From the NCBI GenBank assembly GCA_005240145.1, contig SBAS01000068.1:1-58377 (forward strand): a stretch of 58,377 nt of DNA. Reading direction: 5' to 3'. The notes beneath the pieces were generated by a model. It was not told the DNA's origin. It was given only the letters and a program-made list of their open reading frames with translations, and did no database searches. Within the stretch, counting starts at the first letter, position 1. The number at the start of each line of letters is the position of its first letter. Below, in pieces: positions 51,857 through 58,377 of the stretch. This DNA comes from Nitrosomonadales bacterium (GTDB taxonomy: Bacteria; Pseudomonadota; Gammaproteobacteria; Burkholderiales; SG8-39). The position numbers were made by a program, and so were the translations under genes.

Positions 51857-52396
51857 TCAGGCCAGCACGATTGGCGCGACGTCTCCGGACAGGGTGTCGG
51901 CGCCGACCGAAATGAAGAGGTGCCGGTCGGTGACCGAAAGGTCGAATTGCATGCGCCGCTCGAGGCGTTTCACCAGGCCTGCAACCAGTTCGCGGTCGAC
52001 TGCGTAGAGCTCCAGGGCGTCGGCGCGGTGGATTTTCTCGCCGCCGAGCTGCAGCCGCAGCTGGGCGGGATCCTTGTGGGTGTAGACCGCGACGCGCGGC
52101 GCCGCCTTGGCCGCCTTGTGCAGGCGCGCCGCGTCGGGCGAGCCGACGTCGATCCAGACCTTAAGCTCGCCGGTCAGGTCGCGCACCGCGAGCGCGGGTT
52201 CGTCCGGATCGGAAATGCCGCGCGAGAACGCGATGCCTTCGGTGAATTCCAGGCAATAGGCGAGTACGCGAGCAACCAGGTGCTCCGCGGATTCCGACGG
52301 ATGGCGCGCGACCTTCAGCGCCAGCGCTTCGTAGACCGCGCGGTCCACGTCCGAGAGCTGGATGGAGAAGGTATAGATCGTCGCAGTCAATGCCAT
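51857..52396 (-). CDS. YaeQ family protein
   Basis: A 179-residue protein with the YaeQ fold: MALTATIYTFSIQLSDVDR, HPSESAEHLVARVLAYCLEF and WIDVGSPDAARLHKAAKAA. The family is related to PD-(D/E)XK nucleases and its function is unclear; early reports of RfaH suppression are not conclusive. ATG 52396 gives the family's normal length. A longer upstream frame enters the tRNA remnant and is not real. Confidence 0.93.
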   Translation of the reverse strand: MALTATIYTFSIQLSDVDRAVYEALALKVARHPSESAEHLVARVLAYCLEFTEGIAFSRGISDPDEPALAVRDLTGELKVWIDVGSPDAARLHKAAKAAPRVAVYTHKDPAQLRLQLGGEKIHRADALELYAVDRELVAGLVKRLERRMQFDLSVTDRHLFISVGADTLSGDVAPIVLA

Positions 52397-52424
52397 GGTG
52401 CGACGCCCAAAAGGTCTAAAATAC

Positions 52425-52446
52425 TGGTGCGAGGAAGGGACTCGAA
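52425..52446 (-). other. tRNA 3'-end fragment, probable attachment site
   Basis: Read on the minus strand, these 22 bases begin with TTCGAGTC (a T-loop) and end with CCTCGCACCA (acceptor strand plus CCA). No matching 5' half with GCGAGGA follows upstream, so only the 3' part of the gene is present. Further upstream the sequence belongs to the element. The GCG/CGCACCA end suggests a leucine tRNA, but the identity is not proven. Confidence 0.55.
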
Positions 52447-52500
52447 GTCCGAGCCTAACCCATTGATGAGCCTTGGGCACCGGTCGTCGTTCGGCTGAAC

Positions 52501-52520
52501 ATACCCCCGAAAATACCCCC
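52501..52520 (+). repeat. Short direct repeats beside the attachment site
   Basis: ATACCCCC occurs twice, at 52501-52508 and 52513-52520, 12 bases apart. Tandem short repeats between an attachment site and an integrase gene can be arm-type binding sites for the recombinase. Confidence 0.35.
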
Positions 52521-52580
52521 ATGGCCTCAACGCTACCCTGCGCGCATGAGTAACGGTACACGCATTCCGGCCGCGTGGGT

Positions 52581-53708
52581 CTATGCCCCCTGACTCTTGA
52601 CAGGGTTGCTTGCGCGTTCCGACTCGCGCATCTCGCGGACTACCGCCTTCGCGATTTCGGCGACACCCGGCGGCATGCCGGCTTGCGGTGTTGCCAGTCG
52701 GCGAATGATCTCCCCCTGCCGGGGACTCTCGACCTGCCCATAGCTCAGAAAGGTCGTCAGAACCTTGTCGTGCCCGAGGTTTTGGCTCCACGCCTTGAAC
52801 TCCTCGGGGGTCTGGCAGACAGTCTGACCGAGCCGGACGAGCGTATTCCTGAAGCTGTGCGGGTTGAAGTACGGCAGGCCGGCGCTGGCGAAGGCGCCCT
52901 GAAAGATGGTGCGGATGCGCGCGGCGCTGCTCCAGTGCGCTCTTTCGAGCCCAGCCGCTTCAAACTGGCGAGATGGCCCCAGGGCAATGCGCGTCGCCGG
53001 GAAGAGCGGATCGTCGTTACCCCACAGCATTTCCTCTCGCAGAAATGCAACCCAATCCGCCACGATTCCGCAAATCTCGTCCCCGACTGGAAAAAAGAAC
53101 GTGGTGAACGTCTTGCTGAACTTGGTCTGGACCTCGCGGGCATCCTGCTCGACGCAGCCCGCGGCAAGGTTGACGTGCTTCAGCTTCATCGAGGCAATGG
53201 CGCTGTCCCGGGCGCCGGTGAGCAGCGTGAATGCGATGAGGGCACGGTCGCGGCGCTGGACGGCGCTCGCGGCCGGCATCATGGCGACGACGTGCTTCAC
53301 CTGTTCCACGGTCGGCCCCGCCTGTTCGCGCCTCGCCGTCGCCACGCGCACGTCCTTTTCCGACAGGTTGAAATAATCCGCCTCGGAATACTGAAGACGA
53401 GACTTGTAGCCGGGCTGCCCGGCGAGCCAGTGGAAGAACCGCTTGACGTGCGCAAGCGTCGCATTCAGGGTCGCCTTGCTCAGCTTCTCGCCGGACCGCT
53501 GCCCCTTTTGCTCGGCCAGGTGCCTCTTGAACGCGATGGCCTGCTCGAAGTGGAACGCCTTGAAATCCCGGTGCCGGGTGTTCGCCTCGAAGCGCGCCAG
53601 CGCCTTTGCCACCGCGTCCACCGTCGGCTCGCTGTGGCGCTTGGCTTCCTTCAGATAGGCGAAGTAGCGGCGCTTGATCCGTTCGTTGTCCGGGTTGTGC
53701 GTTGTCAT
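52581..53708 (-). CDS. Tyrosine-type site-specific integrase
   Basis: A 375-residue recombinase with an N-terminal SAM-like arm domain (about 15-100) and a catalytic domain. The residues are Arg167 (TGARDSA), Lys199 (FSKTF), His284 and Arg287 (PHSFRNTL), His313 (LGHDK) and the nucleophile Tyr323 (SYGQV). It inserts the element at the tRNA end by cutting and joining at attP and attB. The gene reads toward the att site and lies about 130 bases from it. This family is usually paired with the HTH protein encoded next. Confidence 0.93.
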   Translation of the reverse strand: MTTHNPDNERIKRRYFAYLKEAKRHSEPTVDAVAKALARFEANTRHRDFKAFHFEQAIAFKRHLAEQKGQRSGEKLSKATLNATLAHVKRFFHWLAGQPGYKSRLQYSEADYFNLSEKDVRVATARREQAGPTVEQVKHVVAMMPAASAVQRRDRALIAFTLLTGARDSAIASMKLKHVNLAAGCVEQDAREVQTKFSKTFTTFFFPVGDEICGIVADWVAFLREEMLWGNDDPLFPATRIALGPSRQFEAAGLERAHWSSAARIRTIFQGAFASAGLPYFNPHSFRNTLVRLGQTVCQTPEEFKAWSQNLGHDKVLTTFLSYGQVESPRQGEIIRRLATPQAGMPPGVAEIAKAVVREMRESERASNPVKSQGA

Positions 53709-53721
53709 GGTCTGGTGCTCC

Positions 53722-54192
53722 CTATCCGAAGTTACTGTTTACGGAGGGCTCAGCGCTCTCGTCTATGTGTGGCAGTGCTTGCGGCAGCGTGATGTCCAGT
53801 TTCCCGCGAACCTGCCCAAGCCGGGCCAGACTGACGCGCCGGTACATCATCGCTTCGCACGCCGAACAGATACCGATCAGGTTTCCCAGGGTCGCGGTCA
53901 CGGCCTGGTAGTCCGCCATGTCTCCAGCCGGCGCCCGCGGCGCGCGGCAGCGCAGGCAATACATTTCCCCCGGCTTGCAGGTGCGCTTGTTCTTCAACCG
54001 CCGCGCACGCAGGAAAGCAACCAGGTCGGGCCCGAGGATCAGCATCGGTCGCCGGTCATCGTTGGTCGGGAGTCCCCGCTTGACCCACTCCCGCACGGTG
54101 TTCCGGTGAACGCCGAACAGGCCCGCGACCTCTTCCACGGTGTAGTTCCGGTGGATCTTGGCGAGCCGCGGGTTCGGGTGGCGCTTACTCAT
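53722..54192 (-). CDS. Helix-turn-helix protein paired with the integrase
   Basis: A 156-residue protein. The N-terminal excisionase-like helix-turn-helix reads YTVEEVAGLFGVHRNTVREWVKRGL, and the middle holds Cys-x2-Cys pairs CLRCRAPRAPAG and CSACEAMM that may bind zinc. It ends RGKLDITLPQALPHI. It is found next to integrases of this type in several Proteobacteria and may control direction of recombination. A gap of 13 bases separates it from the integrase, and it follows the primase gene. Confidence 0.8.
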   Translation of the reverse strand: MSKRHPNPRLAKIHRNYTVEEVAGLFGVHRNTVREWVKRGLPTNDDRRPMLILGPDLVAFLRARRLKNKRTCKPGEMYCLRCRAPRAPAGDMADYQAVTATLGNLIGICSACEAMMYRRVSLARLGQVRGKLDITLPQALPHIDESAEPSVNSNFG

Positions 54193-54200
54193 GGATCTGC

Positions 54201-56777
54201 TCAGCCGCGCAACTCATTCGCCGCGACTGGCGCGGGCGTAGGCTTCGGCGTCGTCCGCACTGCGCTGACACTTTCACCTCTCGGCGCGCTGGAAACCGAT
54301 GAAACCGGCGAAACCGATTCCACCTGCCAGGCTTCCGCCGAGCGGTTGCCGCTGGCGCGCACAAAACGCCGGCCATCGACGATACGGCCGGCGTGCCGCC
54401 TGATCCACCATCCCAGCCGGCGGCGGTTGATCTCGCCGCGTTCGTCGGCAATGTCGCGCAGCACTTCGCGCAGTTCCGCGTGCTCATCGCCGAATGCCGA
54501 TACCCGGACGGCATCGCGCACCATCGCCGCCGTCCTGCCGAATGCCCCTTGCCAGCCACTCAGCAGGCGGCCCAGCGTTTCACGATCCGGGTCTTCGGCC
54601 ATGGCCTCGAACACGGATTCCGTCGCGTCGGCGAGGCCCAGCCAGAGCAGCGGTTGGCGGCACAGGTCGGACCAGTCGCCGTAGCCCGCCATCGACTTGC
54701 AGTCGGCCTTGGGCCTGCCGGCCACGATCCACGCGCGCACGATGGTCAGCGCCGCCGCGACATAGCGCCCACGCTCGCGCAGCACCTCGCGCACCAGCTC
54801 GGGCCGCTTGAAACTGCGCGCTGCCGGGATCTCACAGCCGGGATCGAGGCGGATGGTGATGCAACGGCGGGTCATGTCCTGCACCGGCCCGACGTTGTTG
54901 CCGCTGGAAAGGAACACGGCACGGGTGCTGACGATTGCTGTCTTGGAGACGCCCAGGATGCGCCCGCTCATGTGCTCGGAAGTCAGCACGGTGCACAGGC
55001 TCTTGTGCGCGACCAGATCGCCGGTGAGATTGTCGAACTCGATCACCGCGGGCGCGCGCAACAACTCGGCAAGCAACAATTTCCGGCATTCCTCGTCGTC
55101 GGCTGGGAATGTTGTGGGCGTTCCCCGCTGTGGGGTGGCAAAGGCCGTGACCAGTTCGCACAGGTACGATTTGCCCGAACCCACCATGTGCGCCCGTGCA
55201 TGGAACATCGGCGTGTGCGTGAGGCTCGGCCGGACGGCGGCGGTGAGCATCGCCGACAACGCAGCCGCCAGGTCGGTATCGCGGGCGAAGCTGAATTCCG
55301 TCAACAGGTCTTTCAGCAGCGCCAGTGCGGCTTCCGCGTGCGCTGGGGTCGGTTTTTCGGGGATCGAGAACTCGCGCGCATCGAACACCCCGAACATGCC
55401 CGTGGACGGGTCATATCCGGCCGCCGTCATCAGGCTGCCATCGGGGCGAAGATAGGGCTGCCGCGCCAGACCGCTCAGCACCTGCAGGTGGTGGTAACTG
55501 GTGGAATCGAACAGCACCGTCGCATGACGGGCCGGCGGATCGGTGCGCACCCAGTCGACGGAGCGGGCATCGAACCGCTCCCAGGTGGCGGCGCCCGCCA
55601 ATGCCCGCACCAGGGCTGGCGCGCTGATGTCCTGCACGCGGGTCTCGCGGGTGCCGGGGTCGGTGACCACAGTCACGATCAGCCCGCCGCGTTGGTAGTG
55701 CCGCCGCGAGCTCGCCAGCTCGCGCTCGGCCGCATCCACCACGCGATGGATCTCCCCCGCCATGACGCGGATGGTGGGCTTCATGCGCGCGGCGTTGACC
55801 TCGATGTCCACGTAGCGCAGCAGGTCGCGCACATGCCGCTCGGCGCAGTGACCGTGCAGACACTTGAAGCCGCCTATGGGCCAGTTATCGTCGGGCTCGA
55901 AATAGGCCGTACCGCCGTTCACCTCGCCCGTGTGCTCCTTCAACCAGGGGCAAGTGATGTCGTGCTTGCCATCGCCCAGCGGCGCCTTGTACAGACCACG
56001 ATCCCGCAATACGACCAGTACGCCGTTCTCCTCGGGGCGAGGTATCCAGACCGGGTCGCCATCCCCGGGCCGCCGCTGCGCGCTGCGCGTGCCCGGTCGC
56101 GCAGGTCGCCCGTTGGATGCCATCTCCAACTGAAGGCCATCGACGAGATCCTCGACCGAATAGCGCAAGTCGGACGACCACTCGACCATGCGGCACTGAA
56201 ACGGCGGCATGTGCTTGCCATTCGCCGCGACAGGCAAGCGCGCCAGGCGCGCCCTCGGACCATTCGCGCCGGGGTCGCACAGCCCGGCGGCGACGATTGC
56301 GTTCATCAGGCGATCGGCGACACTACCGTCCGTCAGCGGTTCACCGAGCAGATACCCGGCTTGGTGATTGCCCGCCGATGTCTCCAGCAGCCACGACGGT
56401 GGCAACGTCAGCCGCTCCATGGCCACCTTGGTGCCAATGTCGTCCAGCATCACCGCGTACAGGGCCTGAAAGCGCGCCTTCTGCCGCCGGAAATGGCCTG
56501 CCTCGTCGGGCCTGAAGACCGCGAGACTGAAGTAATTGTTGGCGCTGGCCGGCAGGTTGGCGGACATCTCGGGTGTGCCCTGCCACGGCCTGCCGAACCA
56601 GACCTTGGCCGGTACGCTGGCGGGATTGCCCTCGAAGCTGACCACCACCGGGCGAGCGTCGGCCAGCTCGTCGCCGAACACGGCCAGCAGGAATCCACCG
56701 TTGCCGACCAGATCGGTTTCGCCGGTTGTGTCGGTTTCCACGCCGTCGGGCGGCAGAACTGTCTCGGGCGCGCTCAT
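54201..56777 (-). CDS. Primase-helicase (phage/plasmid type replication protein)
   Basis: An 858-residue protein. The N-terminal part (about 90-220) resembles RepB/AEP-type primases (YAVMLDDIGTK, then YLLGEPLTDGSVADRL). A zinc-type segment CPWLKEHTGEVNGGTAYF with GGFKCLHGHC at about residues 275-312 follows. The C-terminal helicase-like domain has a Walker A MVGSGKSYL near residue 534 and FDNLTGDLVAHKS. It probably starts replication of the excised element. It has 8 bases to the HTH gene. The C-terminal tail is Ser/Val/Pro-rich and may be a protein contact. Confidence 0.8.
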   Translation of the reverse strand: MSAPETVLPPDGVETDTTGETDLVGNGGFLLAVFGDELADARPVVVSFEGNPASVPAKVWFGRPWQGTPEMSANLPASANNYFSLAVFRPDEAGHFRRQKARFQALYAVMLDDIGTKVAMERLTLPPSWLLETSAGNHQAGYLLGEPLTDGSVADRLMNAIVAAGLCDPGANGPRARLARLPVAANGKHMPPFQCRMVEWSSDLRYSVEDLVDGLQLEMASNGRPARPGTRSAQRRPGDGDPVWIPRPEENGVLVVLRDRGLYKAPLGDGKHDITCPWLKEHTGEVNGGTAYFEPDDNWPIGGFKCLHGHCAERHVRDLLRYVDIEVNAARMKPTIRVMAGEIHRVVDAAERELASSRRHYQRGGLIVTVVTDPGTRETRVQDISAPALVRALAGAATWERFDARSVDWVRTDPPARHATVLFDSTSYHHLQVLSGLARQPYLRPDGSLMTAAGYDPSTGMFGVFDAREFSIPEKPTPAHAEAALALLKDLLTEFSFARDTDLAAALSAMLTAAVRPSLTHTPMFHARAHMVGSGKSYLCELVTAFATPQRGTPTTFPADDEECRKLLLAELLRAPAVIEFDNLTGDLVAHKSLCTVLTSEHMSGRILGVSKTAIVSTRAVFLSSGNNVGPVQDMTRRCITIRLDPGCEIPAARSFKRPELVREVLRERGRYVAAALTIVRAWIVAGRPKADCKSMAGYGDWSDLCRQPLLWLGLADATESVFEAMAEDPDRETLGRLLSGWQGAFGRTAAMVRDAVRVSAFGDEHAELREVLRDIADERGEINRRRLGWWIRRHAGRIVDGRRFVRASGNRSAEAWQVESVSPVSSVSSAPRGESVSAVRTTPKPTPAPVAANELRG

Positions 56778-56788
56778 TACCGCACCCC

Positions 56789-57031
56789 CTACGACGCAGC
56801 TTTGCGCGCCGCTTCCAGCTTGACCACCAGCGCGCGGATTTCTTCGTCGGTCTTGCCGGCGATGCGCGCCGCGTTCAGGGCCGCCACCTCATGCGCGGGC
56901 CAGCCAACGCAGCGCGGTCCCAGGCTCACCTGCTTGGTCCACAAGCCTTGTGCGATGCGAAGGTAGATCGTGGAACGGGAATAACCTGATTCAGACTTTG
57001 CGGCGGGAAGTCTCAGTATCTTGTGCGCCAT
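56789..57031 (-). CDS. AlpA family transcriptional regulator
   Basis: An 80-residue helix-turn-helix protein of AlpA/excisionase type: MAHKILRLPAAKSESGYSRSTIYLRIAQGL, then the wing LWTKQVSLGPRCVGWPAHEVAALNAARIAG. AlpA proteins activate integrase or excision genes of integrative elements. It is upstream of the primase gene on the same strand with 11 bases between. ATG 57031 is preferred; an upstream ATG is antisense-like and less typical. Confidence 0.88.
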   Translation of the reverse strand: MAHKILRLPAAKSESGYSRSTIYLRIAQGLWTKQVSLGPRCVGWPAHEVAALNAARIAGKTDEEIRALVVKLEAARKAAS

Positions 57032-57248
57032 GTTCAAACCTCTTTGTGTGAAAGTGAATCTCACGGAATTTTTCTAGATCGAGAGGTTTCATTGATCCCT
57101 GTGAAGAGCAGAAAAATGCGCGACGCAAGCGCCTGTGGACAAAGGATTTCCCCGAAAAACGGGGTGTGGATTTTTCACACCCCCATGCGCAGCAACATGA
57201 GAACCCCACTCGGATGCGCAGGCTTCGACCTGCGGCGCGACCGCCGGT
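57032..57248. promoter_or_regulatory. Non-coding region with hairpin and DnaA-like sequences
   Basis: No gene is supported in these 217 bases. A perfect hairpin has stem GGGGTGTG (57161-57168) and CACACCCC (57176-57183) around a 7-base loop. TGTGGACAA (57134-57142) and TGTGGATTT (57165-57173) resemble DnaA boxes. Upstream of a primase gene, this could be an origin, a terminator for the QueC-like gene, or both. Confidence 0.35.
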
Positions 57249-58265
57249 TTATGCGGTGGATTTCTGGAAGAGCGCGGGAATGCTGGTGACCGCGATTTGC
57301 TTCTCGCTGGGCCGTAGGCGAATGGCGTAGAGCCGCTGCCCATCCACGCTCTTGTGGACGTTGGTGAAGAGTTGTTTCAGGTTTTTTTCCTTCCCGATCT
57401 GCCGGACGAATTCGCCCCACATCTTCTGGACCCGATACGCCGGCTTATCCTTGTCTTTTCCGGAGAACTTCAGGTAGCCGTCGTTGCTCCACTTCAGAAG
57501 TTCCTGGGAAGCTTCTTCTTCCGTCACCACTGTGATGCGTTCGCCCGCAAAGTCATGGGCGCGACTCGACCTGAAGAGAAGCGAAGCAAAAAAGAGTTCC
57601 CGCGAGCCGAGCTTCTTATTGACACCCTCGAAGCGCTCGCTGCCGACGATGCGCGCCAGCAGCCCGCGATTGGTCTCGCCATCCTTGATCTCATCGAGCA
57701 CGAGCACGGGCGCGAGAGACGGCTCCGCATATCTTGCGGGCCGCTTGTACTCATCCGGCAACGCCAGAATCAGCAGGCAGGTGCTCGGGACCCTTCCGTT
57801 GCTGATGTCCTGGGCGTGATCCTGGATTCCCTTGGCGACGACATCGCACACTTCCGCCGCGTGGCGCTTGTACAGATCGAGGATTCGGCTGGCGGCGTCA
57901 TCCACCTTCATTCCCCGGATGTGCCGCGTGACGCGATGCACCTCTCCGAACTCCGTGAAGAACGTCGCATCGGCCATGTTCTTCACGCGCCTTGCCGTGC
58001 CGACATAAGACTCGAGCATCGTGCGGCTTTCGCCCGCTGCGCGCTCGCCCCGCAGCAGATCCACGTCGTACATTTCCTCGGGGTCTTCCGAATCGGGGCA
58101 GCCGGCCGATAGCGTCGCGAAGCGCCGGTCGATGCACTGCGAGCAGACGCCGCAGTGCGTCTTCAGCGTGGTCATTTCCCATACGTGGGTGCAGCTCACC
58201 GTATGCTTGATGAGGTCGCCACACCCTGCGTCCCGGATCGACCGCAAAACCTGCGTCTTGGTCAT
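57249..58265 (-). pseudogene. 5'-truncated QueC-like protein with a C-terminal extension
   Basis: A 338-codon frame. The start holds the C-terminal zinc end of a QueC (7-cyano-7-deazaguanine synthase) type protein, with Cys25 (SCTHVWE) and Cys38, 41 and 44 (CGVCSQCIDRRFA). The 200 or so residues of the ATP-pyrophosphatase domain that should come first are missing. In-frame homology (HPFSWMTKT) continues a few codons past the ATG and then is lost at the IS-like end. The rest (about 90-338) is a helical domain that I do not recognise. QueC-like proteins with extensions occur in defence systems such as Qat. The ATG is only an internal start. Confidence 0.6.
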
Positions 58266-58278
58266 CCAGGAAAATGGA

Positions 58279-58377
58279 TGTTGGCGCGCGATGGAAATTG
58301 ACCATTTGAACGGGGTACTGCGCGTTCAAAATTGACCAGGGTGTTCAACCTATCCTGCCTAATTTTTAGGCAGGGGC
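58279..58377. mobile_element. Terminal region of an IS21-like insertion sequence
   Basis: Immediately past the interrupted QueC-like frame the sequence starts TGTTGGCG and contains AAATTGACCA twice, at 58295-58304 and 58329-58338, 34 bases apart. Repeated internal boxes at an end that begins with TG are typical of IS21 family elements. A hairpin CTGCCTAA/TTAGGCAG follows at about 58355-58373. The transposase lies outside the window, so the family is tentative. Confidence 0.45.

Larger units (their letters stand above)
52425..58278. mobile_element. Integrative element at a tRNA 3' end (left part)
   Basis: The element starts at a tRNA 3' fragment next to yaeQ, carries an integrase, an excisionase-like HTH gene, a primase-helicase and an AlpA-type gene on the minus strand, and continues past the right edge. 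The genes share the same direction and replace the housekeeping context before them. The right end, a tRNA copy and the missing cargo lie outside the window. An IS21-like end at 58279 has interrupted it. Confidence 0.7.

Noticed and set aside
52397-52500. A complete tRNA or tmRNA gene next to yaeQ
   Set aside because: The 3' acceptor strand and T-loop are present, but the T-stem does not pair properly and no 5' acceptor GCGAGGA exists within 90 bases.

Overview
The window is high-GC bacterial DNA and reads as a betaproteobacterial chromosome, close to Burkholderiales or a neighbouring order. The strongest sign is the block hfq-hflX-hflK-hflC-DUF2065-hisZ-purA (45887-51856), an order typical of Betaproteobacteria. 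Three orphan Bug/TctC-type periplasmic binding proteins and many small catabolic operons fit a metabolically versatile environmental species. No rRNA, complete tRNA or CRISPR array was seen. Gene calls rest on reading the translations for recognisable motifs; no database search was possible.

Left part (1-9800). A molybdenum hydroxylase subunit runs off the left edge. A short-chain dehydrogenase follows, then a small accessory patch: a 465-bp segment with the layout of an integron gene cassette, a hicBA toxin-antitoxin pair, a DUF169 protein and an acetyltransferase. Next is an IclR regulator divergent from a catabolic set: a DoeB-like N-acetyl-diaminobutyrate deacetylase and a PLP-dependent dehydratase. 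In front of them an amino-acid ABC transporter has collapsed into one chimeric ORF. After another dehydrogenase come two overlapping ECF sigma factor genes and an anti-sigma gene.

Middle part (9800-31450). A haloacid dehalogenase-like enzyme and a DUF3179 protein precede, divergently, a reductive-dehalogenase-like corrinoid/iron-sulfur protein whose two halves resemble each other. That gene is translationally coupled to a Bug-type binding protein and an EamA permease. Then follow a histidine phosphatase, a membrane-fused spermidine synthase, srkA, an MlaF-like ATPase, an exported MsrB, a second Bug protein, a complete five-gene peptide ABC transporter (23338-28989) and a MarR-GST-dioxygenase operon.

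Catabolic and housekeeping part (31450-52396). Five tightly packed minus-strand genes (SDR, cysteine hydrolase, NCS2-type permease, Bug protein, FAD dehydrogenase) look like one uptake-and-degradation operon of unknown substrate. An M1 aminopeptidase, a decayed alpha/beta hydrolase and a phosphosulfolactate-synthase-like gene divergent from a sulfatase follow. Then come a CBS protein, a membrane-anchored amidohydrolase, aroC and the hfq-purA block, ending with yaeQ.

Right part (52425 to the end) is an integrative element. It begins at a 3' tRNA remnant and carries a tyrosine integrase, its HTH partner, a primase-helicase, an AlpA-type regulator and a QueC-like protein that has lost its N-terminal domain, apparently to an insertion sequence with IS21-like ends at the window edge. 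Scattered through the window are at least three palindromic copies and one solo arm of an intergenic repeat family, placed at gene ends and in two cases supplying stop codons.
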